Below are positions 9,333 to 19,267 of a DNA stretch of 24,192 nt, one piece after another. Under the pieces are notes generated by a model that made no database searches, was not told where the DNA came from, and worked only from the letters and a program-made list of their open reading frames with translations. A program made the position numbers and the translations under genes. Source of the stretch: Gryganskiella cystojenkinii (Eukaryota > Mortierellomycota > Mortierellomycetes > Mortierellales > Mortierellaceae); assembly GCA_015852425.1 (NCBI GenBank), contig JAAAIG010000539.1, positions 2,688-26,879 on the forward strand. The letters run 5' to 3'. Every line of letters begins with the position of its first letter. Position 1 is the stretch's first letter.

Positions 9333-11152
9333 GCGCATATTTCAGTCAATAGTTTTTTAGTCCTTATCTGACCGCGACCGGACAACAAAGAATAAGAACT
9401 TTGAACTTTCATGCTTTCGGGGAAGCAAAATCGCGGAACTCTTCGGTCGTTGGTTTTGCTAGGTGCGAAGAAGATTACGATAGCATCGCCTCTGTGTCTC
9501 CTGAAATTTTCGCCCCGATGTTTTTTTTTTCTTGTTTTTCTTGTTATATCTGAACTCCTTCGCTTGGGTTATGCTGCGCTGTTGTCCGCTCAGGTGTTAA
9601 CCTTTTTTTTGTTCGTTGGCGACGAGGGGCGCCAAATAAAATACAAAGTGAAGTACGTGGAAGGCGGTAGCGGGTGCCTTCATTCAAAATTTGAAAGGAA
9701 AAAGACATGGCATCAATAGCACGATTGTCGCTAATTGGATTCAATGCCTTCTGGCGCTCGGCATGGTTCAGAAATAAATGCGTCTCACAGGGCATTATAT
9801 AGATCCTCGAAGAAACGCGCATCTTGTACACGCGAGCATTACTACCACCCTCATCATTTCGCCATACCTTGCTCACCACGAAAAAGCAGGAGACCATTTT
9901 TCCTTCAGAAGTTCACAGCCAAAACTTCGAAATTCCTGCTAATGTGTTCCAAAGACCAGAAATCGCCATGAGGTTCATTATCTAGTCCAGGAGCGACCGG
10001 TACTCCTTCGGTACGTAGTCTTTATTTTGGATTTGTCATCGCCCTTGCCATGCAATAGAAGGATGCAGATATGAAGATGCACATGCCCTGGAGACTGGTC
10101 TCACACCATCTGTCCTTTTTTCCCGTCGTTAACAACACTGCCGCAGTCGCAGCAGAGTGTTGATTCTGTCCAAGGTGACCAACTTCCGTCCTCTGCCGGT
10201 ACCAATCATCCCTCCCCGGGCACTGACGAGAGGGATGCACGAGTGGAGTTAATAGAATTTCGATTTTAGTTGGATCAAAATTTAGAATAACATTCCAGCG
10301 GTCTGGACGGCTGAAAGCGAAAGAAGTGATAAGAGAAGACTATATACATACAAGGAACTGGGTGAGGTTTTAGACTGAAGAGCTATCTTGGTTTGGGATG
10401 TATATACAAAAGAGATGGAAGAGATAGGAGCTTCTCGGCGGATCTGGTCATGATCATAGTCATGGGATCATGACCGGGACCTTCTCCATTAGTAGCGACA
10501 GTAGACCTCCAGAACGGCGCAGTTACAAGTGAAAAGGCATCGGCGAAAGGCTATTAGGCAAGCAGTAACCGTAGGAGTAACAACGAGGTCCTAGGCGACG
10601 CGGAAAAAGGAAAGTCGCGTCAAGTACCCAGAGATCGAGTAGGATATCCAACTTTGAGCTAGAGCAGTGAGGGGAACTTCTTTCTGAATCGAGCGTTCGA
10701 GAAAACTCAAGCTAAAAAACGGGCATAAAATTGAAGTCATATGAAAGGAACCACCTAATTCCGAGCGTTCGAGTTCAAAAGTGGGTACATTACCTTTGGT
10801 TGCGGCGAGAACGTTCTACAACTCCACAACTCGTAAACAAGGGTCCTAAAAGAAATGAAGACAAGATAGAGCTACAAAATCGGGCAGTCGCAGGCCGATG
10901 ATTAGACTCTATGTGACTGCTTGCTTGCGAAGTGGTCTTGAAGTCCGAAGAGATTGGTAGTTTTCTTTGTTACCATTCTGCTGTGGTCAAATTCATTGAC
11001 TGCGGCGTTGCTGATGTCCTGACCATCCTCGCCGTTTCCTTCCTTTTTCCTAACTTCTGCTCTCCGCATTCTTCATAGTTATTAGGACCTTCTTGTACCC
11101 CATCATCACCATTCCCACACGCATCCCACGTTCTTAAACCTTTACGTCTGAG
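9333..11152. other. Gene-poor stretch between the secreted-protein and LRR genes
   Basis: No gene can be supported in these 1.8 kb. Several open stretches of 60-117 codons exist on both strands but show no domain, signal peptide or plausible splice partners. A perfect inverted repeat lies at 10446-10475. The 11-mer GAGCGTTCGAG occurs at 10691-10701 and 10763-10773, and the palindrome GAACGTTC at 10809-10816. Close to the LRR gene, CCTAAC followed by CATTCTTCATAG (about 11049-11080) looks like a 5' UTR intron branch and acceptor, with a possible donor near 10955. Confidence 0.5.
10446..10475. repeat. Perfect 10-bp inverted repeat with 10-nt spacer
   Basis: GGTCATGATC (10446-10455) and its exact complement GATCATGACC (10466-10475) flank ten bases. 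The pairing can extend by G-U and C-G pairs to 10443/10478. It could form a hairpin if transcribed or bind a dimeric factor. No neighbouring gene explains it. Confidence 0.6.
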
Positions 11153-12952
11153 ATGCTCCAGACACATGCTCTCCACCTACCTGAAATTCTCTCCAGAATT
11201 GCATACAGCCTTGGCCCCAAAGACCTCGCGTCCTGTGCGCGTGTGAGTCAGGATTGGAATGACTCATTTACACCACTGCTCTACAACTATGTCGTCTTGT
11301 CAAAACGTGGCCCTAGCAAGGCGTCCATTGCGAGAAACAAGCACCATATACGCCACCTTTCGATTTACAGCTGCGCCTGTGAAATGTCACCACACCTTTC
11401 AACATGCTCTTTAGACGAGGGGGTTTCTGACGTGATAACCAACTCAGTCCTGACTACTTTAGTCTTCATGAAAAACTCGATTGGAGATATTGGAGCTCAG
11501 GCGCTGGCTAAGGCACTCAAGACCAACTCGACTCTGACCACTTTGGGCGTGGGGTCCAACTCGATCGGAAATAACGGAGCTCAGGCATTGTCAGAGGCAC
11601 TCAAGATCAACTCGACTGTTACCACTTTGCTCTTGAGCTTCAACTCTTTCGGAGGCAACGGAGACAAGGCATTGGCCGATGCGCTCAAGACCAACTCGAC
11701 TCTAACCACTTTGCACTTGACAGGCTGCTGGATCCTCCCCAATGGTGCCCAGGCACTTTCGGAGGCACTCAAGAACAACTCGACTCTGGCCACTTTGAAC
11801 TTGCACAACAACTTTATCGGAGACAATGGAGCTCTGGCATTAGCCGATGCACTCAAGACCAACTCGACTCTGACTATTTTGAACTTGGGGATCAACAAGA
11901 TCGGAGACAGTGGATCTCAGGCACTGGCTGAGGCACTCAAAATCAACAAGACTTTGGCCATTTTGGACTTGAACGACAATGACATCAAAAACAACGGAGC
12001 TCATGCATTGTCAGAGGCACTCAAGACCAACAAGACTCTGACTACTTTGAACTTGGGGATCAACGTGATCGGAGACATCGGAGCTCAAGGAATGGCTGAA
12101 GCACTCAAGACCAACAAGACCCTGACTGCTTTGAACTTGAAAGGCACCTGGATCGGAGGAGCCACCGTAATTCAGATGCTGGCAGAGGCACTCAAGACCA
12201 ACTCGACTCTGATCACTTTGGACTTGGGAGAGAGCAGGATCGGTCTCAATGGTGCCCAAGCACTTTCAGAGGCACTCAAGACCAACTCAACTCTGACTAC
12301 TTTGGAGTTGTGCTTTTGCTCATTTGGAGACAACGGAGCTCAGGTGCTGTCAGAGGCACTCAAGACCAACTCGACTCTGACCACTTTGGGCTTGGGGTCC
12401 AACTCGATCGGAAATACCGGAGCTCAGGCACTGTCAGAGGCACTCAAGACCAACTTGACTGTGACCACTTTGAACTTGACGAGCAACAAGATCGGACCCA
12501 ATGGAGCTCTGGCACTGGCTGAGGCACTCAAGACCAACAAGACGCTGACTACTTTGGACTTGGGGATCAACGCGATCGGAGGCATCGGAGCTCATGGGCT
12601 GGCTGAGGCACTCAAGATTAACTCAACTCTAACAACTTTGTGCTTGAGGTCACAAGAGTATAATGAGGAGCTTGGGGAATGGCAAGCTGAATACGAAGAG
12701 TTCTATAATCCAATTAGAGAAATTGGAGGTCAGGCACTGGCTGAGGCACTCAAGATCAACACGTCTCTGACCACTTTGGACTTGAGGAACAATCTCATTG
12801 GAGATGCCGGTGCACATGCACTAGCTGAAGCACTCAAAACCAACTCAACCCTGACCACTTTGGTCCTGAACAACAATGAGATCAGAAACAACGGAGCTGA
12901 GGCATTGTCAGAGGCACTCAAGACCAACTCAACTCTAACCATTCACAAGTAG
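11153..12952 (+). CDS. F-box-like protein with ribonuclease-inhibitor-type leucine-rich repeats (599 aa)
   Basis: Residues 9-48 (LPEILSRIAYSLGPKDLA, then CARVSQDWNDSF) have the F-box pattern, which in known proteins binds SKP1 in SCF ubiquitin ligases. From residue 100 to 594 there are 17 repeats of the 28-residue ribonuclease-inhibitor class, typical unit LTTLxLxxNxIGxxGAQAL then SEALKTNST. The LRR arc would bind a protein target. Repeat 9 has one extra residue. Repeat 15 (residues 493-538) carries an extra 18-residue stretch rich in Glu, Tyr and Trp. The protein stops five residues into an 18th repeat (LTIHK), so it has no usual capping unit and may have lost its end. No intron is needed. 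The DNA is an array of 84-bp repeats, and antisense frames stay open as a by-product. The specific target is unknown. Confidence 0.88.
   Translation: MLQTHALHLPEILSRIAYSLGPKDLASCARVSQDWNDSFTPLLYNYVVLSKRGPSKASIARNKHHIRHLSIYSCACEMSPHLSTCSLDEGVSDVITNSVLTTLVFMKNSIGDIGAQALAKALKTNSTLTTLGVGSNSIGNNGAQALSEALKINSTVTTLLLSFNSFGGNGDKALADALKTNSTLTTLHLTGCWILPNGAQALSEALKNNSTLATLNLHNNFIGDNGALALADALKTNSTLTILNLGINKIGDSGSQALAEALKINKTLAILDLNDNDIKNNGAHALSEALKTNKTLTTLNLGINVIGDIGAQGMAEALKTNKTLTALNLKGTWIGGATVIQMLAEALKTNSTLITLDLGESRIGLNGAQALSEALKTNSTLTTLELCFCSFGDNGAQVLSEALKTNSTLTTLGLGSNSIGNTGAQALSEALKTNLTVTTLNLTSNKIGPNGALALAEALKTNKTLTTLDLGINAIGGIGAHGLAEALKINSTLTTLCLRSQEYNEELGEWQAEYEEFYNPIREIGGQALAEALKINTSLTTLDLRNNLIGDAGAHALAEALKTNSTLTTLVLNNNEIRNNGAEALSEALKTNSTLTIHK
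11450..12934 (+). repeat. 84-bp tandem repeat array inside the LRR gene
   Basis: Seventeen 84-bp units (one of 87 bp, one of 138 bp) encode the LRRs. The most constant core is GCACTCAAGACCAACTCGAC followed by TCTGACCACTTTG. Units 2 and 12, and 7 and 17, are especially alike, which suggests block duplication. High similarity between units makes copy-number change by unequal exchange likely. Confidence 0.85.
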
Positions 12953-12960
12953 ATCGCACA

Positions 12961-12966
12961 AATAAA
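12961..12966 (+). terminator. Polyadenylation signal of the LRR gene
   Basis: AATAAA begins 9 nt after the stop codon at 12950-12952. This is close for a cleavage signal, so other A-rich sites downstream may be used. Confidence 0.3.
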
Positions 12967-13357
12967 CATAAGTTTCTCACAAGTTGTATCTACCTCCACC
13001 TTAACACGCTTTAAGAAGTTGCAAAAAGTTGGAATGAAGCTGTTGCTTTCAGTATGGGAACTACGGCTATCTGATGACTAGGAGTTGTGTTATACAGAAG
13101 GCGTCTTCGGATCCTTCTCGAGGCTTGTCGCGCTGCACCTTTTTCTCAGATTTTTTCATCCTTCTTTTTTCCGTATGCCTGGAGATATCATGAGGTTACG
13201 AATAGGATCATTTTTAAAGAGGACCTCATTTATCACTGTGGCGGTTTATTTATTTACTTAGGCGTTCAGTCGTCATCCTTTGTTTCATCGTGAATGGGTC
13301 CTGCCTATCTCTGTTCTCGTATTTAAGAAAAATTCTCGTGAGACCTGGTCTTTTCTT
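12967..13357. other. Intergenic 3' region between converging LRR and fumarate reductase genes
   Basis: Nothing gene-like is visible. Overlapping TTTATT motifs at 13245-13254 read as AATAAA on the - strand, about 105 nt past the fumarate reductase stop, and are its likely polyadenylation signal. Confidence 0.5.
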
Positions 13358-15926
13358 TTAAATCTTGGCAGGACGCGAGGGCAACGAGGACTCGTCTAGG
13401 ATACCGATTATAGACTCGGGCGCGTACTTGTCAACGACATCGGGCTTGTGTAGCATGTTGAACTCGACAGTCGCATCACGTCCAGCAAAGATCAAGATCG
13501 CCTTCTTTCCACCGGGGTGATCGGGCAAGAACTTTGTCACGTCCAGAACCTGACCGTTCACAATCACCCAGCAGTCATCGGGCTTGTCGTGCTTCGCAAC
13601 CTCGGCCGCGGTAATGGAACGCAACTTGGGAGCCGGGGCAGGAGCAGCAGCAACAGCAGCAGCGGGTGCGACAGCAGAGGCAGAGGCCTGGACGGCACCA
13701 CCCCAGCTAATCTCCAGGTTGATCTTTTGGTTGTTGGGATCGACAGTGACCGAGGTCGTGAATCCACCGGGCAATGAGATCGAGTTGTTCTTTTTGGCAC
13801 CAGATCCAACCACGGGGTTCGACTTGACATATTGAGAGACAGAGTCACCGGCGGTGCGACCAAAGACGACACATCCTAAAAGCGAAGATCCTCCGAGACG
13901 GTTGGCTCCATGAACACCTCCGCACATCTCTCCGGCAGCGAACAGACCAGGAATAGGGGTATCGGCCAAATCTTTGATAGCAGCCTGGTCGTTGATATCA
14001 ACTCCTCCCTATGAAAGCGATACACGAATAGGTAGAAATCCATCAGTACAAGAACAATCATTTCATCTGATAAGACCAAACGAGGATCTTTTTGAGGCCA
14101 AAACAAATCACTTACCATAGTGTAGTGGAGGACGGGGGCCATTTGAGCGACATGGAAATCCTGGTTCATCTTAATAGGTCCGTTATGGAAGTACTTCTTG
14201 CCCCAAGGATCCCTGACCTTACCCTCAGCGATCAAGTTGTACTCATCAAACGTCTTTTGAAGCTCCGAGGGAGGGATACCAATCTCCTTGGCCAGCTCTT
14301 CACCGTTCTTGAAGTACTTCATCAGACCGCGTCCAACGTAATGTTTGCAGTGCCATTCAATTTCCTTGGAGGCGGCAGTGTTGAGGACAAGACGGATAGG
14401 GAACTTGTTCTCCCACATCATACCCGTGACGTAATCACGATGACCGAGCTCATCACAGAAACGTTTACCATCGGCCTGGAGCAAGAGACCACCGACGCCA
14501 CGAAGAGCCTCGGCAGCCAAGAACTTGACCTTGGCATCGGGTTCACGTGGGTCGACCAAACCAGTAGGGTGAACCTGGACCTTTTCCATGTTGATGGTCT
14601 TGCCTCCGATGGCCAACGTCATCTTGATACCGTCACCAGTTGTGTGATCCCCGTTGGTGGTGGGCAAGTCCCAGAGCTCAGGACGGTACTGTTTTGTTGA
14701 TCGAAGAAAAGATGGGTGAATTATAGGGAAAAAAGTTAATGAACCCAACCAAAAAAAAAAAAAAGATCTCGCTCTCAAAACAAAGACAGTAACCTCGATG
14801 GATGTATACCTTCTTGAGAAGAGAGTCACTGGTGAAATCAGCGGCATATCCACCGGTTGCGAGGACAACGGGTCCCCAGGCCTGAATCTTTTGACCGGGC
14901 TGGTTCACGTGTTCGTATTCAACACCGACGACGGTACCATTCTCCTTGATCAAGTTCATGACACGGGCCTTCTTGATCAACTTTACGCGGTCGGGTTGAG
15001 AAACCGAAAGATCCTCGATAGTCTCCATAAGTGCGTAGGTAATGGTCATACCGGGCATCTTTTCCTTGCCACGATGCGTACGGGGGAAAGAGTGACCACC
15101 GAGACGGGAAACGAGAGAGAGATCCAACTGGAACTTGTTCTGAAGCCATTCAACAGCGGAGGCAGATCGACCGGTCAGGACCTTGACGAGATCGGGGCGG
15201 AGCATGTCACGGGCCGATTTGGCGGTATCATCATAGAAAGCCTCGACGGAGTCCTTGATTCCGAGTTCTATGTACGAGTGGAGGGAGAGCGAAAGAACAC
15301 AGCAAGACGATGGGTTTGTTAGAACACAATTTCAATTCATTAGACAATAAAAAAGTAAACGCTCTCTTTGCACTCTTTCTTTTCGCCCGACGCCCACATT
15401 TGCTCGATTTCTCGGAGGAACGTGAAAATTGCCGAACTCCGCTGACAAAGTTTGCCGAACAAACGAAAAAAAAAGGGCTCTGACATGGTCCAGAAAGCAA
15501 GTCTTCTCCACAATTATTTTGTTCTCTCGGTCCTGAGAAGAGTGTTGTGGGGAAGAAACTCATTCGCGTCTTTGTTCATTCTACATTGTCCAGGTCATTC
15601 GCCCTTTTCGAAAATCGCTTGGGACTCCTTTCATTTCTCAACTTTGCGTCATTTCCATTCCAACAATCTCACGCACTCACTCACACGCGCCAGTCGGGGA
15701 CAATCACACGCGAGGTTTCAATATAAAGTACGAAAACAGAGGTAAAACACATACGAATCTGAGTCTTGGTCAAGGCACCGTTGATGCCCGAGGTGGCCTT
15801 GGTCGAGTTTCCTCCAAAAAAGGCATTCTTGTCAATGACGAGGACATTGAGTCCATGCTCAAGGACGGTGTGGGCAGCAGAAAGACCAGAGAGGCCTCCT
15901 CCGACAACGATAACTGTCTGTGTCAT
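13358..15926 (-). CDS. FAD-dependent fumarate reductase with C-terminal cytochrome b5 domain (four exons, 617 aa)
   Basis: This is a soluble flavoprotein of the fumarate reductase (Osm1/Frd1, flavocytochrome c) family, which reduces fumarate to succinate to reoxidise flavin cofactors when oxygen is scarce. Exons on the - strand are 15926-15755, 15267-14810, 14688-14116 and 14008-13358; phases are 1, 0 and 0. Residues 7-18 hold the FAD-binding GGGLSG fold start, with Asp31 at the end of the second strand and [15 protein letters not shown] after it. By comparison with bacterial flavocytochrome c3, His250, Arg294 (GHRD), His398 (LHYTM) and Arg438 (GANRLGG) correspond to the substrate and proton-transfer residues. 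After an Ala/Pro linker (509-529), residues 530-605 form a cytochrome b5 domain, with heme ligands His565 (HPGG) and His588. Translation starts right at the FAD fold, without signal or presequence, so it is probably cytosolic. Intron 1 (15268-15754) is unusually long at 487 nt. Confidence 0.93.
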
Positions 15927-17162
15927 GATGGTATATGTTTATTTGAGAGAATGAAGAGAGTGAGAAGGAAAGGAAAAGGGAGAGGGGTGAGCTGTGGAGA
16001 AAACAAAAAAGAAGAGAAGAAGAAGAAAAGAAAGGAGGTGGAAAACAAAAAAAAGGGAGAAGAAAACACCCAGACAGGGGACTCGACTCGGTTCTTTCTT
16101 ACTTTTCATCACACATCAATCATTCATCCTTCAACAATGCAACAACACAAAAAAGGGCTCCAGTCCGCGTCCGTGGGCACACAAATCTGATTCAGATTGT
16201 TTTTGTTTTTTTGTTTGCTCGTGCTTTCAGTTTTGATCTCGTTTTCTTACTTCTTTATTGCCACAAAGTGGTTCTGTACGGCATACTTATCCCTTACGTC
16301 TTCAACTGACGACCCGGCCGACTAAAAATGACCACGTTCGCGTTGATCGGGGACCGTTGTTGCTGGTTGCCGTTCTTATGCATGTCTCGGACTTTCTACA
16401 TGAAAAATGGGTTCGCTCCTGGAGCAAAATCCTATCCAACTCGGAAACCCATATCCAGATTTGTCGACTTTTTTTATCCCTGTCTTTATGAGGATCCCAC
16501 GTCCTTGACATCCCTCCCCACCTTCCTCCGTGATTACCCTCTTGGACTTGCGAGGGTCCCAGGTCTTCCCTTCCAGTTCCAATATCTCTTTCTGCCCCCT
16601 ATTCCAAAGTAATTTTCAGTGCGTTCACATGCTCGTCCTTTTTCTTAGTGTATCAATAAAAAACAACTCTTTTTGTGTTCCACCTCTTAAATCTCCCTTT
16701 CCTTTGCAAAGACATCAAAACTGAGGCTGCACTCTTTTGTTGTTTCCCGTTGCATTCTGGTCTGTGTGTAACAAACACAAATTGTCTCGGACTTCGCTAT
16801 CATATGTCCGGCACAAAGAGAAACCCCCCCTCGCCTGTTTTGTGATTGTTGCTGAAGACTCCAAGACCCATTCTGATCATTCGACTGTTTTTTTCATTCC
16901 TGTTCGTGGCACCGTTTCGCTGACCCTTTTTCAAAAAAGTTCCTCTCCACACTTTTTTTTTATTGTAAAACTTTTTTTTTTTGGTGCACTAAACAAGAGC
17001 CGCGCGCGCTCATTACAGTACGAAAATAAAAAAATAGGGATTCCAAGCAGAACCTTTCTTCCTTCTTGTATTTTGATGACTAACAAAGATTCCCTTCTCC
17101 ACCTTTCGTTTTTTGCTCTAGCCACACACCAATACTTTTTTTCGACGCTTTTTTTTCGGCAG
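15927..17162. other. Intergenic region upstream of the fumarate reductase gene
   Basis: The part next to the fumarate reductase start is its leader and promoter, with a purine-only run at 16005-16038 (pyrimidine on the coding strand). Beyond that I see no supportable gene. A 94-codon open frame at 16328-16612 on the + strand overlaps other open frames on both strands and has no recognisable domain. T-rich tracts dominate from 16860 to 17160. Confidence 0.45.
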
Positions 17163-17526
17163 GAGCGCATTGTATTGTGTGGCAACACTTGCGTTGAGCA
17201 CTTTTGGTCCCTCATTCCTATTTGCCAATGCTGAAGTCCGTCTGGAGCGTCTGTAGTCCACAAGAATAACAGGAATCGGGATACCAGAACTCGCACAGGA
17301 ATTTGATAACCTTTGTCATCAACACTCTTCCGCCATTAAAGAAAAGAAGAGGCTTCACGAGAACACAATCTCTTCTCTTCTAAGGGACCGCCGGGAAAAC
17401 CAGTCCGTGACCTCGGAGCCAAGGTCCGAGCTCAAAAAATTATCATCCAAAGTGGCCCAAGGGGAAAACGCGTTTTCACGTCTGCCTAAAGATTTGCCTA
17501 TTCTCTTCATCGCAAATGCTGCGTGA
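17163..17526 (+). pseudogene. Probable broken gene for a secreted protein (no start codon, in-frame TAG)
   Basis: After a T-rich tract and a possible acceptor (CGGCAG ending at 17162), one frame reads SALYCVATLALSTFGP then SFLFANAEVRLERL, which looks like a signal peptide ending in ANA plus the start of a mature protein. TAG at 17254-17256 interrupts it. The same frame then continues for 89 codons (17257-17523) with hydrophilic, helix-prone sequence: GIPELAQEFDNLCHQ, AIKEKKRLHENTISSLLRD, ending LPILFIANAA before TGA. There is no ATG: the codon in front of SALYC is AGG. Either this is a decayed gene, or the two pieces are exons with splicing I cannot define. I recognise no family. The reading-frame continuity across the TAG is the main support. 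Confidence 0.35.
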
Positions 17527-17620
17527 ATTTAACAAACGCTGCAAGAGGAAGTCAAGAAGTATATTCCAATGCAAACAGCAAAGCCTTTTCTTTTGCAGGC
17601 TTTAATCCAATGGAAATGAT

Positions 17621-18919
17621 CTACTCTTCGACAACACGGCTCTGAGCCTCAAATCCTCCTGCGATCACAACTCCGGAAAGACACTGCAGTCGCACGAGTA
17701 ACTCTTGGGAATACAGTTGTTGATGAGCCCTCGACAAGAGCCGTCGTTGGCTTTTCAGGGTGTCCATCTCTCCGCGCAGATTCTTGATAGCTATATCACG
17801 GTCTGAATTGTAATGGTGACTAAGATTTACGTTCGAGAAGATGTCTATTGAGACGGCGCTACTCGAGTAACTCGAGTAGGAAGGGTACTTCGAATAAAGC
17901 TTTTGGACCAATGCTCGAGCCTCCAAAATCGTTTTTTCAATCTCTTGGATCTCGGCCAGTCTTTCGACCCCGGCTTGGTGGATCGCGTTCGTCAAAGCTA
18001 CTGCGGCGGGAGAAGGTGTTACTCCCCTGACTCCTGATAGCTCCGAGTCCTGACTGCGTGCTGAGTGTGGGAACCGAGACGAGGCAGCGAGGGTATCTTC
18101 GCGTTGCTCTACGATGGAAATGAGCAAACAAACACACACCCACACACACCAAAAAAAAAAAAAAAAAGAAAAAACCGGTGCGGAGTGTGAGTATTTCTTT
18201 TGATTAAGACATTAAGTCCTACAACCCCTCCTCCGCATCTCATCTTATCGTTCGTCGTTACATCGAATGTTAGAACTATTCTTACCTCTGCGCAGACGTT
18301 CTTGGAGTCCAATTTTCTGTAATCGAACGGCGTGACGTGCCTCCAGTAAACGTTGACGTTCCGTGTTCAAATTCGAAAGACATTTGCTTGGGTCCGGATG
18401 GTAGAGTTCCCAACAATCCAGTTCTTCAAACAGCGACGTCTTGGTCCTGGCAACATCTCCTAACTTCCACGGCATGGTTGAGCTGTGCGCGATATCGGAT
18501 AAAAGTCTGCTCACTCTAATCAAATCCCGATCGAACTCGTTTATGATTCTGTCGCACTCATCCAGAGGCCTAGAAGAAGGAGGAGAGGTAGGAGACGTAT
18601 CTGTAAAAGATGTCTGTTCACGGATCAGAGATGCTGCCGTCTCGTTGCTCGGGGTGTCCGAGAACAAAGGTGAGGGCGATATCGATAACGTTGATAACGA
18701 CGGAATTGCAGTGGCGGTGATGGAGCTGGCACTTGTAGAATCGGACGAAGGGGTCAAAGTCGTAGAGGTCCTATTCGATGCACGGGACTGATCCGTCTCT
18801 CCGGCAAGGTGGAACGAGAATGCGCCATACGCTGGAGGCGGAGCTACATGGCTCGCTGGGTTTTCTTGGGAGGTGAGCTCGTTTCTTCTAGTCAGAGTTG
18901 GTGGTGACGAGGCAAGCAT
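17621..18919 (-). CDS. Hypothetical PPxY-motif coiled-coil protein, family member A (two exons, 373 aa)
   Basis: The family is not recognised. Exons on the - strand are 18919-18286 and 18108-17621, joined in phase 1 across a 177-nt intron with donor GTAAGA. Residues 28-31 are PPAY, a PPxY motif of the kind bound by WW domains. Residues 45-118 are very rich in Ser, Thr and Pro. Residues 121-211 are helical and contain DCWELYHPDPSKC (168-180) followed by ERQRLLEAR. Exon 2 has two helical stretches separated by a Ser/Tyr-rich linker (YPSYSSYSSSAV). There is no signal peptide or membrane segment. Member C (22648-23698) shares the PPxY, the C-ELY-PD-C motif and the intron position and phase, so the two are distant paralogs. 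Most likely an intracellular adaptor-like protein, but that is a guess. Confidence 0.72.
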
Positions 18920-19107
18920 GATAAAAATGGTGATGAGAATAGATTATATGGATGAGAGAGTAAAGAAAGAGAGAGAATGTGTTTGTTGGTGGACAGAGAA
19001 ATGTGAATGAGAAGGATGGACCAATGAGGACACACGAGGAGGGGTTTTATCCGGACAAGGGCGAAGTTGGCAAAGCTGGGCTGTTTCAGTAGGATTACAT
19101 GCTCGAT
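18920..19107 (-). promoter_or_regulatory. Leader and promoter region of family member A
   Basis: The stretch just upstream of the member A start codon is pyrimidine-rich on the coding strand, notably 18950-18977, as for other - strand genes here. It ends where the duplicated segment begins at about 19108. No further gene is seen. Confidence 0.4.
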
Positions 19108-19267
19108 CCTCGTTTAAAATTTATCCGCATAGAGTCAACGAACCCGACATGTGGGCACATAGAGCTGTGCCTGTGCAGCATTTTTCCTTTTTATTTTCGA
19201 GGTTCGGGGGCTATTGTTTTTCGAGCCCTGCTCTCCATCACTCTCTCTCTCACTTTCATGATGGCGA

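Noticed and set aside
9411..9719. 102-codon + strand open frame with a hydrophobic middle
   Set aside because: The hydrophobic part comes from T-rich tracts; no signal peptide, no domain, and an equally long antisense frame exists.
10075..10269. Protein-like 64-codon open stretch on the + strand without ATG
   Set aside because: Composition is plausible, but there are no splice signals, partner exons or family to support it.
10686..10817. Possible heat-shock elements (TTCGAGAA, AGAACGTTCT)
   Set aside because: Only pairs of inverted pentamers occur; the third alternating unit needed for a convincing heat-shock element is absent.
11581..12942. Several antisense and frame-shifted open frames in the LRR gene
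   Set aside because: They repeat every 28 codons because the 84-bp unit keeps every frame open; they reflect the repeat and are not separate genes.
16328..16612. 94-codon + strand open frame
   Set aside because: Overlapped by open frames on both strands, with no domain or conserved feature; a real small gene cannot be excluded.
16737..17234. 165-codon + strand open frame
   Set aside because: It begins at TTG and consists largely of Phe/Ser from T-rich tracts; it is read in a different frame from the signal-peptide-like sequence at 17163.
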